DNA of 64,000 bases from Emticicia oligotrophica DSM 17448 (GCF_000263195.1 NC_018748.1:372001-436000); one strand, 5' to 3'. Positions 34,161-43,571 are shown, counted from the stretch's first letter. The notes: generated by a model not told the origin, from the sequence alone. A program made the numbers and translations.

Positions 34161-35888
34161 TTAGTGTGATTCTCGCTTAACAATATTGCCGGAGCTACCC
34201 ACCAAGAAATCCAAATCTGCTCCTTTATCTGCTTGCATAACCGTATTGATATATAATTGAGTATAACCACGGTCATATCCTAAATCTATTGGCTGCCAAT
34301 TTTTACGTCTTTCAGCCAATTCCTCGTCCGAAACGTGTAAATGAATTTTACGATTTGGCACATCTACTTCAATCATATCTCCATTTTGCACTAAACCCAA
34401 AGTTCCACCCACTGCCGATTCGGGAGAAGCATGCAAGAATACTGTACCATAAGCAGTTCCACTCATACGAGCATCAGAAATACGCACCATATCAGTGATT
34501 CCTTTTTCAAGTATTTTCTTAGGAAGCTGCATATTTCCTACTTCTGGCATACCTGGATAGCCTTTAGGACCCACATTTTTGAGTACCATTACAGAAGTTT
34601 CATCAATTTCGAGATTTGGGTCATCGATTCGAGCATGGTAATCTTCGATTGTTTCAAAAACAACAGCTTTTCCTTTATGTTGCATCAAATGAGGTGAAGC
34701 CGCTGATGGTTTAATAACAGCTCCATTTTCACAGAGATTTCCTTTAACAACTGCAATACCTCCTTCTTTTAAAATCGGATTGTCGGCTGTGGCTATCACG
34801 TCTTCATTCCAAATTTTTGCTCCTTTTGAATTTTCAACTAAACTTTTACCATTGACCGTTATAGCATCACGATGTAAATAACGCTCCATTTCTTTAATCA
34901 CCGCTGGAAGGCCTCCTGCATAGTAAAAATCTTCCATAAGATATTTACCCGACGGCATGAGGTTTAATAAAAAAGGCATTTTACTTCCTACTTTATCAAA
35001 ATCTTCAAGGTTTATATCTACCCCTATACGGCCAGCAATAGCCAATAAATGGAGCACCAAATTAGTAGAACCTCCAACCGCTGCATTCATCATGATGGCA
35101 TTTTCGAAGGCTTCACGTGTTAATATTTTAGACATTGTCAGATTTTCTTTCACTAATTCAACTGCACGCATACCCGACATGTGAGCCAATACTTTTTTTC
35201 TAGAATCGGCGGCTGGAATGGCAGATGCCCCTGGTAATGTTAAACCTAATGATTCAACCATAACAGCCATGGTTGAAGCCGTTCCCATCGTTGAACAATG
35301 CCCCACACTTCTACTCATACAAGATTCAGCCTCTTCAAACTCTTCGGGTGTCATTTTACCAGTTTTTAAATCATCAGCAAATCTCCATACAGCAGTACCC
35401 GAACCGATGGCTTTACCTTGAAAACGACCATTGAGCATTGGCCCCCCGGGTACTACAATAGTTGGGAGGTCATTACTAGCAGCCCCCATAACCAAGGAAG
35501 GAGTTGTTTTATCACAGCCCGTAAGCAATACGATGGCATCAAACGGGTTACCTCTTATACTTTCCTCTACACTCATGGCCGCTAAGTTTCGATAAAGCAT
35601 GGCGGTTGGACGAATGATGGTTTCTCCAAGCGACATCACAGGAAATTCGAGTGGAAAGCCACCTGCTTCATAAACACCATTTTTTACCGATTGTGCCAAT
35701 TCCCTAAAATGTCCATTGCATGGTGTAACCTCAGACCAAGTATTACATATACCGATTACTGGCTTACCCTTAAATTGGTGAGCAGGATAACCTTGGTTTT
35801 TTATCCAACTTCGATAGAGAAATCCATCTTTTCCTTCTTTCCCAAACCAATCATGGCTACGTAATTTTTCATTTTCTTGCTTAGACAT
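34161..35888 (-). CDS. IlvD/Edd family sugar-acid dehydratase
   Basis: A 575-residue Fe-S dehydratase. The N-terminus (LRSHDWFGKEGKDGFLYRSW, then GICNTWSEVTPCNGHFREL) is that of the arabinonate/xylonate branch, not of branched-chain IlvD. Cluster cysteines are expected in ICNTWSEVTPCN, LLTGCDKTTPS and GHCSTMGTAS. Further family blocks are GGPMLNGRFQGK, NAAVGGSTNLVLHLLA, VRISDARMSGTAYGTVFLHASPE and the C-terminal GADLDFLVG. It removes water from an aldonic acid such as L-arabinonate to give a 2-keto-3-deoxy acid. The paraoxonase-like lactonase and aldo/keto reductase in the window could act in the same sugar route, but none is adjacent. Confidence 0.85.
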   Translation of the reverse strand: MSKQENEKLRSHDWFGKEGKDGFLYRSWIKNQGYPAHQFKGKPVIGICNTWSEVTPCNGHFRELAQSVKNGVYEAGGFPLEFPVMSLGETIIRPTAMLYRNLAAMSVEESIRGNPFDAIVLLTGCDKTTPSLVMGAASNDLPTIVVPGGPMLNGRFQGKAIGSGTAVWRFADDLKTGKMTPEEFEEAESCMSRSVGHCSTMGTASTMAVMVESLGLTLPGASAIPAADSRKKVLAHMSGMRAVELVKENLTMSKILTREAFENAIMMNAAVGGSTNLVLHLLAIAGRIGVDINLEDFDKVGSKMPFLLNLMPSGKYLMEDFYYAGGLPAVIKEMERYLHRDAITVNGKSLVENSKGAKIWNEDVIATADNPILKEGGIAVVKGNLCENGAVIKPSAASPHLMQHKGKAVVFETIEDYHARIDDPNLEIDETSVMVLKNVGPKGYPGMPEVGNMQLPKKILEKGITDMVRISDARMSGTAYGTVFLHASPESAVGGTLGLVQNGDMIEVDVPNRKIHLHVSDEELAERRKNWQPIDLGYDRGYTQLYINTVMQADKGADLDFLVGSSGNIVKRESH

Positions 35889-36174
35889 AGTTAAAATTTA
35901 CTGTTTTGAAAGTCAAATTAATACTGACTTTGGTCGATAGATGTAATTAATAATTTATAAAAACCATATAAAAATTGTATTATATTTCAATTGATAATCA
36001 AACGTTTATTTTGAATGATATTTATCACAAAGTAATGGTTTTCCATAAAACTTATGATGCTTGTCAATAAAAAGGTGAGAATTTTCTAATAAAAATCCGT
36101 AATTTTGTGTTGTTTTGCACCAAATTATAAATTTTGCTGAAAACTATTGCCAATTTTTAAATAAAAATAAACTT
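35889..36174. other. Divergent intergenic region
   Basis: 286 bases between the dehydratase gene and the DUF937-OmpA gene, divergently read. The only clear element is the -7 box at 36100-36107. No hairpin, RNA or small gene was seen. Confidence 0.6.
36100..36107 (+). promoter_or_regulatory. -7 promoter element of the DUF937-OmpA gene
   Basis: TAATTTTG is an exact TAnnTTTG element 68 nt before the ATG at 36175. No good -33 box is seen. Confidence 0.4.
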
Positions 36175-37470
36175 ATGAACTTATTTGATACGTTGAACGA
36201 GGCTCTGACTGAAGAAGTGGTATCAAAAATTGCCAAACTTTCTGATGAAGAGCCAGCGAAAACAAGAAAAGCATTAGATGGAATATTTTATACTTTAGTA
36301 GCGGGGTTGGTTCGTCGTACGGGTAGTATGATGAGTGTAAATATGCTTTTCAATCAAATTCAGAAGGGCAATCAAGGCGGTGAATTAATCGGGGATATTT
36401 CTTCCTATCTGAATAAAAAAGAAAAACTAGATAATATACTAAAGATAGGTGATGGACTAATTAGCCAAATTTTCCCTGCGTATAAGAGTCCATTGGTCAG
36501 TATGATTGGTATTTACGCTGGCATCAAGAAAAACTCTTCAACTATGTATTCGAGCCTTGCTGCTCCGATACTAATTGATGCTGTTAGCAGAGAAATGAGT
36601 ACGAATAAACTTGATGTTGATGGCCTAATTACTTTTTTGAGCGACCACCATGAGCCACTTTTCAAATTAGTTCCTGAAGACTTATTAGAGAAAATGATTC
36701 CTCAATTAGGTCTGCAAGAATTGCTTTCACCGAAATTTTCTTCGGCTAAAAGAGCAGTTTCTGTAAAACCTGCTGCGATAAAAAGTAAAAGCAATGCTGA
36801 GGAAACCATAATCAATAAACCAAGTCCGACAACTCCTGAACCAGATAATGAAGAAGAAGAATCTTCGACTTCACCATCTTCTATCAAATGGGTAGTTGTA
36901 GGATTAGTGGCTATCGTATTACTTGGTGGAGGGTATTATTGGTATAAAAATTATTATGAGCCTTCACAAGGTATTCAGGGTGAAGAACAAATCGAAATGG
37001 ATTCTAGTGCTATTCAACCCGATACGATTACTAAGGCCATCATTGATTCAGTAGCAATTAAGGATTCGTTGAATGCTGCCATGGCAACTCCTGCTTCAAG
37101 TGCCACCGAGCCAACTAATACATTAGAGGCAAGTTTAGATACCTATATTTCTGATAAAACTAAACCAGTTGGACAGATTTTCCCTATGACCAATCTTGCT
37201 TTTATTAAAGGTTCTCAAGCACTAGATTCAAAGTCTGAATCAATTATTGACGCGTTGGCTGCTCTACTTAATAAATACCCTAAATTACAGATACAAATTC
37301 AAGGACATTCTAACGATGCCGTTGGTATGGATAACAAAACCATGGCTACTAAAAGGGCATTTGCTATTAAGAAAAGACTACTATCGAAAGGAATTACAGA
37401 TACCCGTATAGATGCAATTGGTAATAGTGGAAGTAGTAATAGTGCTGATATTAAAGTTGTTTCGAAATAA
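36175..37470 (+). CDS. DUF937 and OmpA-domain membrane protein
   Basis: About 431 residues from the ATG at 36175; the longer frame begins with TTG and adds 20 codons of no merit. Residues about 1-200 are the helical DUF937 domain (MNLFDTLNEALTEEVVSKIAKLSDEE, FYTLVAGLVRRTGSMMSVN). A Ser/Glu/Pro-rich linker follows, then one membrane helix at about 238-257 (WVVVGLVAIVLLGGGYYW). The last ~100 residues are an OmpA-like peptidoglycan-binding domain (LAFIKGSQALDSKSESIIDALAALLNKYPKLQIQIQGHSND, then KRAFAIKKRLLSKGI). The protein likely ties a cytoplasmic DUF937 part to the cell wall. The gene is alone, and convergent with hslU. Confidence 0.8.
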   Translation: MNLFDTLNEALTEEVVSKIAKLSDEEPAKTRKALDGIFYTLVAGLVRRTGSMMSVNMLFNQIQKGNQGGELIGDISSYLNKKEKLDNILKIGDGLISQIFPAYKSPLVSMIGIYAGIKKNSSTMYSSLAAPILIDAVSREMSTNKLDVDGLITFLSDHHEPLFKLVPEDLLEKMIPQLGLQELLSPKFSSAKRAVSVKPAAIKSKSNAEETIINKPSPTTPEPDNEEEESSTSPSSIKWVVVGLVAIVLLGGGYYWYKNYYEPSQGIQGEEQIEMDSSAIQPDTITKAIIDSVAIKDSLNAAMATPASSATEPTNTLEASLDTYISDKTKPVGQIFPMTNLAFIKGSQALDSKSESIIDALAALLNKYPKLQIQIQGHSNDAVGMDNKTMATKRAFAIKKRLLSKGITDTRIDAIGNSGSSNSADIKVVSK

Positions 37471-37481
37471 TTCTGATACAT

Positions 37482-37527
37482 CAAAATGAAAAGGGCGTGA
37501 AAATATTTTCACGCCCTTTTCATTTTG
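37482..37527. terminator. Perfect 46-bp palindrome, bidirectional terminator
   Basis: The two 23-base halves are exact reverse complements (CAAAATGAAAAGGGCGTG at the left edge and its complement at the right), with the centre GAAAATATTTTC. It lies between the convergent stops of the DUF937-OmpA gene and hslU. Both strands give a GC-rich stem followed by TTTTCATTTT. Confidence 0.9.
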
Positions 37528-37541
37528 GAACTATTTGATGA

Positions 37542-38936
37542 CTAAAGAATATATTGACTTAAATCTCGATTCTTTACTAAGCCAGATAGACGTAATGAAA
37601 CTAACTCTTTTGTAATAGTGATTGATGAACTACTGATGATATTATCTGGCACATCAAACATAATTTCATTTAAGAGATGACTCATTACTGTTTGAAGGCG
37701 ACGAGCTCCGATATTTTCTACTTCGCTATTAGCTTCAAATGCTATTTTGGCAATTTCACGTAATGCATCATCTTCAAAAATTAAGTTTACTCCTTCTGCT
37801 TCGAGCATTGCTATGTATTGTTTCGTCAGGGCATTTTTAGGAGCCTTTAATATCTGATAGAAATTGTCTTCAGTTAAACTTTCTAATTCTACCCTAATAG
37901 GAAAACGCCCTTGTAATTCAGGTATCAAATCGGAAGGTTTAGACACGTGAAATGCACCCGCCGCAACAAATAAAATATGGTCAGTTTTAATGGTACCATG
38001 CTTGGTATTCACGGCACTTCCTTCTACAATTGGGAGAAGGTCTCGTTGAACTCCTTCACGACTCACATCTGCTCCACCACCCGACTTTCCAGTACTAGCA
38101 ATCTTATCTATTTCATCAATAAAAATAATTCCAAGATTTTCAGCTTTCCAAATAGCTTCTTCTTTCACCTCATCCATATCAATTAGCTTAGATGCTTCTT
38201 CATCTAACAAAATCTTTCGAGCCTCTGCGATGGTTAACTTTCTCTTTTTACCCTTTTTGGGCATCATCCCCCCTAACATTTCCTGAATATTGAGCATTGA
38301 CATATCGTCAATCGGCCCACCCATTACTCCGATATTAGGCATTGAAGAAGATTGAATGTCTATTTCAATTTTTCGATGGTCAAGCTCTCCATTACGGAGT
38401 TTTGTTCGGAAAGCTTCACGTGTTTTTTCATTCAATAACGATTCAGTGTATTCTTCAATTTCTTTTTTGTCTTCTTCAATCACAAAGCCTGTTTCTTTTT
38501 TATCTTTTACAGGTGGTATCAGAATATCAAGTAGATTATCTTCGACTACATCTAAAGCTTTGGCTTTTACTTCTTCTTTTTTAGCCAACTTTACCATATT
38601 TACAGATTGTTCGACCAGGTCTCGTACCATACTTTCACAGTCACGGCCAACATAGCCTACTTCAGTAAATTTTGAAGCTTCTACTTTTACAAAAGGGGCA
38701 TCTGCAATTTTTGCTAAACGACGAGCAATTTCTGTTTTTCCAACCCCCGTTGAACCAATCATTAAAATATTATTAGGGATAATCTCGGCCACCATTTCGG
38801 GAGAAGCATTCATCCTTCTCCAACGATTACGTAAGGCAATGGCTACATTTCGTTTGGCTTCTTTTTGTCCGATTATATATTTATCGAGTTCGTTTACGAT
38901 TTGCTGTGGTGTAAGGTTTTCTATCTTTTTCGACAT
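37542..38936 (-). CDS. hslU: ATP-dependent protease ATPase subunit HslU
   Basis: A 464-residue AAA+ unfoldase. The N-terminus TPQQIVNELDKYIIGQKEAKRNVAIALRNRWRR is characteristic. Walker A is at 61-69 (GSTGVGKTE), the pore loop is in FTEVGYVGRD, the I domain spans about 110-240 with VIEEDKKEIEEYTESLL and the Walker B is IIFIDEIDKI. The chain ends in LSQYIL, the tail that docks into HslV. It forms a ring that feeds unfolded proteins to the HslV peptidase. hslV is not adjacent, which is not rare in this phylum. A promoter is visible at 38977-39006. Confidence 0.95.
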   Translation of the reverse strand: MSKKIENLTPQQIVNELDKYIIGQKEAKRNVAIALRNRWRRMNASPEMVAEIIPNNILMIGSTGVGKTEIARRLAKIADAPFVKVEASKFTEVGYVGRDCESMVRDLVEQSVNMVKLAKKEEVKAKALDVVEDNLLDILIPPVKDKKETGFVIEEDKKEIEEYTESLLNEKTREAFRTKLRNGELDHRKIEIDIQSSSMPNIGVMGGPIDDMSMLNIQEMLGGMMPKKGKKRKLTIAEARKILLDEEASKLIDMDEVKEEAIWKAENLGIIFIDEIDKIASTGKSGGGADVSREGVQRDLLPIVEGSAVNTKHGTIKTDHILFVAAGAFHVSKPSDLIPELQGRFPIRVELESLTEDNFYQILKAPKNALTKQYIAMLEAEGVNLIFEDDALREIAKIAFEANSEVENIGARRLQTVMSHLLNEIMFDVPDNIISSSSITITKELVSLRLSGLVKNRDLSQYIL

Positions 38937-38976
38937 TCTAGTTCTTTTATTTTACTTACGTTTAAGTATTGTATTG

Positions 38977-39006
38977 CAAAGGTAATTTAAGCAATGAAAA
39001 AACAAA
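38977..39006 (-). promoter_or_regulatory. Promoter of hslU
   Basis: On the minus strand TTTG (39003-39006) is followed after 18 nt by TACCTTTG (38977-38984), an exact -7 element. The ATG is 41 nt further on. Confidence 0.55.
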
Positions 39007-39036
39007 AAACAGAAACCACAAATGTAGTTTCTGTTT
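39007..39036 (-). terminator. Terminator of the BNR-fold gene
   Basis: AAACAGAAAC and GTTTCTGTTT form a ten-base stem with a ten-base loop; on the minus strand TTTTGTTTTTTC follows. It overlaps the region just upstream of the hslU promoter. Confidence 0.7.
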
Positions 39037-39109
39037 CTTCTGATTGAATATAATATAAATAAATATACGACTCAAAAAGTATCTATTTTAATAATTTAAC
39101 TAATAAAAA

Positions 39110-40381
39110 TCACAAAGCTACATGGCTAAGCTTGATAATATTTTTTTTATTTGATTGCTTGACCTCATAGGCTGTAAGTATCTGATTACCAACATTTAAT
39201 GCTACCATATTAGTTGCATTAGCAGAACCATCAACCCACAAAATTTCCGATAAATTATCATTATTAACTTTACGATAAGCAATTTTCGACACACTATTTT
39301 CGGTATTTTGCTCCCATAGCAAAACTCCAGCCTTAAAGGTTTCAACCAAATAAGGATTCTTGGCAGTAACATCTTCTAAAACTAAAAGTTTTTTACCTTC
39401 TCTTGTTGTCAAACGAATACCAGATTCGTTTTCTACTCCTGAAAACCAAGCAACTAAAGCCGATTTCCCATAAGTACTCGACACGGCTCCACTATGAGGA
39501 CAACCATTGATTTTCCACCCATCATTATGTATGATTTCTGGCTTTGAAAAAGTTAGACCATTATCAGTTGAAATCATCCTTGCCATGTCTCTAATATTCT
39601 CATTATTATCTCTATAAATAATATTCAGGAATCCGTCGGTATCTACGAGCATATTAATTGGACAACAATCACAAACTACAGGGTCAATTAATTTTTCTGG
39701 TTGCATTTTACCATTATTGGTTAAAACTAAGCGTAAATCACGTTCCTCAAACTTTGTGCTATTAGCAACATCTTTCAGATAAACTACTGCAACTTCGTCA
39801 TTGGGTAGAACTATCGCGTCAAAAAAGCCACGAACAATACCTTGTTTTGGATCAGAATCAACTGGTAAAGGAGCTGACCAAGTTAATCCATCTTTTGAAA
39901 CACAATAAACAATGTTTGATGAACGCCCACCTCGTCCACCATTACTTGATGAAGAAGTTGTACTATTGGTAAAAACTGCCATTAAAGTACCATCTTTTTT
40001 AGCCAATACTTTTGCACGCATCATACGACTATTTCCGATTCCAGTTCCGCTAAAAATTGTACTTTTCTCAGAAAAAGTCTTCCCATTATCTTTTGAAAAT
40101 GCCATGCAAAAGGAAGTGATACCTTGTTTATCTTTTTCAGTCCATGAAAGAATTATATCACCTTTGGCGGTTTTATTCAATAAAGGCATTGAATAGGCCT
40201 TACTTGTATCATTTTCAAAAATATTTTCAACTTGAACCTTATCTAAAGAAGGTATATAAGCATCAATTGTAGAAATGCCACACATGGTCATTTCATTACC
40301 ATGCTTTGGAAGAGTTGTCGAACTAAAATTAATCAACCAACTAATAAATAAAAGAGGTAAAGTGAAGATTAAACGTATCAT
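39110..40381 (-). CDS. Exported sialidase-fold (BNR) protein with Cys motifs
   Basis: About 423 residues from the ATG at 40381, chosen because the -7 box at 40412-40419 leaves a 24-nt leader; an ATG at 40399 is also possible. A signal peptide (MIRLIFTLPLLFISWLINFSS) leads to a six-bladed propeller with Asp-box-like turns: FSKDNGKTFSEKSTIF, VSKDGLTWSAPL, STDNGLTFSKPEII. Unlike true sialidases it lacks an obvious arginine triad, but it has Cys-rich loops: VVCDCCPINM and INGCPHSGAV. These look like a metal or disulphide site. The catalytic role is unknown, so exo-alpha-sialidase, the usual automatic name, is not justified. Confidence 0.7.
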   Translation of the reverse strand: MIRLIFTLPLLFISWLINFSSTTLPKHGNEMTMCGISTIDAYIPSLDKVQVENIFENDTSKAYSMPLLNKTAKGDIILSWTEKDKQGITSFCMAFSKDNGKTFSEKSTIFSGTGIGNSRMMRAKVLAKKDGTLMAVFTNSTTSSSSNGGRGGRSSNIVYCVSKDGLTWSAPLPVDSDPKQGIVRGFFDAIVLPNDEVAVVYLKDVANSTKFEERDLRLVLTNNGKMQPEKLIDPVVCDCCPINMLVDTDGFLNIIYRDNNENIRDMARMISTDNGLTFSKPEIIHNDGWKINGCPHSGAVSSTYGKSALVAWFSGVENESGIRLTTREGKKLLVLEDVTAKNPYLVETFKAGVLLWEQNTENSVSKIAYRKVNNDNLSEILWVDGSANATNMVALNVGNQILTAYEVKQSNKKNIIKLSHVAL

Positions 40382-40411
40382 AGGAATATTGTTTAGCATA
40401 AAGTTTATGTA

Positions 40412-40419
40412 CAAACTTA
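40412..40419 (-). promoter_or_regulatory. -7 promoter element of the BNR-fold gene
   Basis: The minus strand reads TAAGTTTG, an exact TAnnTTTG element. It supports the start at 40381 over the longer frame. Confidence 0.4.
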
Positions 40420-40536
40420 GATATCTATTCCTAATTCATTCCGTAAAATATACTCTTCCCTATAAATACTCGACCGATAGAAAAAAGTTTTTTTTTCTAT
40501 CGACCAATAAGATATTTTTATCGACAACTCGGTAAA

Positions 40537-41538
40537 TTACTTTTTCCAAATAAGACTAAACGACGTATGGCCTTTGGCAGAAAGAAAAGCATGAGAAAAG
40601 CAAAAATCAATTTTTTTCAGGCGAAGATTAGCTCCAAATGAAAACCCAGAAGCACCACCCAATCCATTGACAACTAACTCTTTGCGTATTAAAAAATTAT
40701 ACCCAATAAGAAGATTAAAGTTTTTATGAAATAACAATTCCGCCCCAGTGATAAAATGTCGCGAAATCTTATCGGCAACAGAATAACTCTTTGGCACTTT
40801 ATTTCCTTGTTCGTCAAACTTGAAATTTAGATTTGGATTATTATTGATAATATTAAAGGTATATAAATGATGCCCAGTGAAGGAAAATCTTACTGGCATA
40901 TACTTAGGTTTGAATGATGTACCAATTTGCAAATCAAATGGTAAATCAGGACGAATATTACCATAACTTTTCAAGACATATCCTACGTTTTTAGCAACTA
41001 ATCCTATTGTAAAATCGTGAATTGGATGCTTAAAAATGCCTCCCCAATCAGTAAGAAAAGCCAATGAACTATATGATTCAAGTATAGAACCAACCATTTT
41101 AGCAGTAGTTCCGAAAGTAATGTTATTGATTTGTCTTGCGTATGTTGTGGTAAGAGCAAAATCATTAGCCGAAAATTCATTGGTTAGATTTCCAATAGCG
41201 TCAGTTCCTTGAAAAGTACCATAACTAAGATTTTGAATACTAAATGCCCATGTGCCCGCTGTTTTGAATTTTGGAGAATAATTGGCAACTAATAAATGAC
41301 TTTGAGCTAAATATGGCGAATAAGTTAGTCCAATTTGCCCTTTCAAAGAAGAATCTAAAAGTGCAGGGTTAGAATTGATAAAATTTATGTCTTGACTTGC
41401 CAACGAAACGTTTATTCCTCCTAGACCATTGACACGTGCGTGTGTAGGAATATTCAAAAATGAAAAACTATTTTGGGCATTGAGCGAAAGACAAAACAGA
41501 GATAACACACTTATTTTTAAGGTATTAGAAAAAAGCAT
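40537..41538 (-). CDS. porQ: Type IX secretion system protein PorQ
   Basis: About 333 residues from the ATG at 41538. The longer frame starts with 44 unlikely residues, while the chosen start gives a clean signal peptide ending LSLNAQ. The mature chain begins NSFSFLNIPTHARVNGLGG, followed by NFINSNPALLD and GTWAFSIQNLSYGTFQGTDAIGN, the marks of the PorQ/PorV-type 14-stranded barrel family. It ends SAKGHTSFSLIWKK. PorQ anchors the PorZ-PorU attachment complex at the outer membrane in T9SS. No porU, porV or porZ gene is nearby; T9SS genes are scattered in this phylum. Confidence 0.85.
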   Translation of the reverse strand: MLFSNTLKISVLSLFCLSLNAQNSFSFLNIPTHARVNGLGGINVSLASQDINFINSNPALLDSSLKGQIGLTYSPYLAQSHLLVANYSPKFKTAGTWAFSIQNLSYGTFQGTDAIGNLTNEFSANDFALTTTYARQINNITFGTTAKMVGSILESYSSLAFLTDWGGIFKHPIHDFTIGLVAKNVGYVLKSYGNIRPDLPFDLQIGTSFKPKYMPVRFSFTGHHLYTFNIINNNPNLNFKFDEQGNKVPKSYSVADKISRHFITGAELLFHKNFNLLIGYNFLIRKELVVNGLGGASGFSFGANLRLKKIDFCFSHAFLSAKGHTSFSLIWKK

Positions 41539-41871
41539 AACCCAATCTAATTCCCAACAAAGCGTAGGAAATATTATTAGTTTAATCTTTTGAGCCAAAA
41601 TTACCAATCCATTCTTCATTATAAAATTATACGACAATTCATCTTTGTATATTGTCTCATTGAAGGTCAATTATTAGTCGTCTCAAATCCAAACTAATAC
41701 AAAAATCAAATACGAAGTTAGTTTTTTGTATCATCTTTATAACTCATCAGTTATAGATTACACACAATTCAAGGCAATATTAAGTAAAAATAGCGATGGT
41801 TTTTCATAAAAAAGTCACGGTAGTTTCAAAGATTCTCTACCATGACCCTAAAGAAAAAGTATAGCCCAGCA
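41539..41871. other. Gene-free spacer upstream of porQ
   Basis: 333 bases between porQ and the 5'-nucleotidase gene, both on the minus strand. It holds the terminator of the nucleotidase gene (41813-41846). The rest is AT-rich; a longer reading frame continues upstream of the porQ start to 41670 but has no family features. No clear -33/-7 pair was found for porQ. Confidence 0.55.
41813..41846 (-). terminator. Terminator of the 5'-nucleotidase gene
   Basis: GTCACGGTAG and CTACCATGAC pair with one mismatch. On the minus strand TTTTTTATGAAAAA follows. Confidence 0.65.
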
Positions 41872-43407
41872 TTACTTTTGATTTTTCAAATAAGCAATGA
41901 CTGCCTTGCGAATATCATTTCTAACATCATTATCAGGGAAATTATCAACAACAGAAATCACATCTGGATTTTGCTTAGTAAAAAAACCTAAGTTTCTTTC
42001 CTTTCCCGAAAATAAGAAATCGCTAGTAACAATCGTATAATCTTGATTGACATCTAATAATTTGCCATCAATTTTCCATTCTTTTTTCACCTCATCATAA
42101 GCAATCTTTTCCCATTGTAAATACCCACCGCTACCTTTATTTTCAAGGCCAGTTTGAAGTACTTTCTCTAATAAACGTCCACGAAGTTTAATCTCTACTA
42201 ATTTCCCTCCAAAAGGCAATATACGTAATACATCAAGCTGCGTAAGTTTGCCAGAAATATTATCATCAACGCGAATTGAACCACCATTGAAAAAAGCACA
42301 ATCGGGCGACTTCGGAGCTGATGCATAGATAGCTTTAGCAATCATATTACCCATACTTCCTTGTGCATTACGTACTGCACTCTCGTGTCCATCAAGAGGT
42401 TCTTTCAAGTCGGCCACTACTTCATCTTTATTTAAACCCAATGCTTTAAAAGCACCATCTTGAATATCTTCCCATTTCTTTACTACGGCAGCGGTGGTGG
42501 GCTCTTCAGCAATCGTATCATCAATTTTCTTAAGCTCAGAAGTTAGTTTCACTTCTTTTGTTTTAGTATTATATACAAATCGGTGAATATATACAGTTTT
42601 AGCATTTGCGTCGGCTTTAGCCATGATAACGTTTCCAATTTTTTCACGCATATTATCGTGGTCATGTCCACCCATTAATAGCTTAACATCTGGAAGCATT
42701 TCGGCTAACTTGAGGTCTTCTACTTTGTTGATGTGTGTGAGAGCTACTACAAAATCACATTTAGGTTTTAGCTCCACATAGGCTTTCTTTGCTGCTTCAT
42801 AAAAATCTTCGTAAAGCACAAAATCTTTTTTATTTGAAGGCAAAAGAATACCAAACATACCTACCTTTACCTCTTCACCTGAAGCATTTTTAAAATTCAA
42901 AATAGTTGTTTTTAAAAATGGAACTTTTGTACCATTGATAACTTTTCCAAATGGAACATATTCACCGTTAATTTTCTCTAAAGCGTTCGTATTCAACCAA
43001 TTGAACTTTGATTCATTAATTCTTTCTTGTAAATCTTTTTGGTCTAAATCAAATTCATGATTGCCTAAACAAACCCAATCAACGCCCACAGTATTCATGG
43101 CATCAACCATTTGTTTGCCTTTGATAGATTTTCCTTCATAACGAAGAGTTCCGATAACAGATGGACTCAAGAAATCACCAGAAAGAACAGTAATTGTATT
43201 GGGATTTTCCTTTAATAAATTTTGACGAACCGTAGCCACACGAGCCATTCCACCTATTTTTCCATTATCTAAAGGCGATATTTCGTACACATCATTCATG
43301 TGTAAAAATGTAACAGCCACTTCATTTTGTGTTTGTTGGGTAGTTTTGGAGGTTCTACAAGCAACCGATACCAAAACCAATAATAGGTAAAGCGATATTT
43401 TTTTCAT
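41872..43407 (-). CDS. 5'-nucleotidase / UshA-type metallophosphatase lipoprotein
   Basis: A 511-residue lipoprotein (Cys17 in SVAC). The N-terminal metallophosphatase domain has the dinuclear-metal motifs in order: FLHMNDVYEI, LSGDFLSPS, CLGNHEFD, VALTHINK and MGGHDHD. The C-terminal 5_nucleotid_C domain starts near residue 300 and has AFFNGGSIRVDD and ILPFGGKLVEIKLRG, which bind the nucleoside. The first motif carries Val-Tyr where most UshA proteins have His-Gly; this variant is known from related Bacteroidota proteins. It would release phosphate and nucleosides from nucleotides in the periplasm. It is a single gene with a terminator. Confidence 0.9.
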   Translation of the reverse strand: MKKISLYLLLVLVSVACRTSKTTQQTQNEVAVTFLHMNDVYEISPLDNGKIGGMARVATVRQNLLKENPNTITVLSGDFLSPSVIGTLRYEGKSIKGKQMVDAMNTVGVDWVCLGNHEFDLDQKDLQERINESKFNWLNTNALEKINGEYVPFGKVINGTKVPFLKTTILNFKNASGEEVKVGMFGILLPSNKKDFVLYEDFYEAAKKAYVELKPKCDFVVALTHINKVEDLKLAEMLPDVKLLMGGHDHDNMREKIGNVIMAKADANAKTVYIHRFVYNTKTKEVKLTSELKKIDDTIAEEPTTAAVVKKWEDIQDGAFKALGLNKDEVVADLKEPLDGHESAVRNAQGSMGNMIAKAIYASAPKSPDCAFFNGGSIRVDDNISGKLTQLDVLRILPFGGKLVEIKLRGRLLEKVLQTGLENKGSGGYLQWEKIAYDEVKKEWKIDGKLLDVNQDYTIVTSDFLFSGKERNLGFFTKQNPDVISVVDNFPDNDVRNDIRKAVIAYLKNQK

Positions 43408-43447
43408 GGAATGATTTTTATTAAATTAACAAGTGTAATTACTTATG

Positions 43448-43455
43448 CAAAAATA
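43448..43455 (-). promoter_or_regulatory. -7 promoter element of the 5'-nucleotidase gene
   Basis: The minus strand reads TATTTTTG, an exact TAnnTTTG element, 41 nt before the ATG at 43407. Confidence 0.4.
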
Positions 43456-43512
43456 GGACAAAAGAATTATAATACCTTAAATATCTGGTATTGGACAGAT
43501 TCGTTAATAAAA

Positions 43513-43544
43513 TAGCTTTAACCATCTATCATAGGTTAAAGCTA
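43513..43544 (-). terminator. Terminator of the GH97 gene
   Basis: TAGCTTTAACC and GGTTAAAGCTA form a perfect 11-base stem; on the minus strand TTTTATT follows. Confidence 0.8.
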
Positions 43545-43571
43545 CTTAATTTTTGATGCTTAACTATCTAA

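Noticed and set aside
34161-35888. Branched-chain amino acid IlvD
   Set aside because: The N-terminal block with HDWFGKEGKDGFLYRSW and GICNTWSE belongs to the sugar-acid branch, and no ilv genes are adjacent.
38342-38655. Plus-strand frames inside hslU
   Set aside because: They are antisense to a fully conserved HslU coding sequence.
39110-40381. Sialidase call
   Set aside because: Asp-box turns alone are not enough; no arginine triad could be seen.
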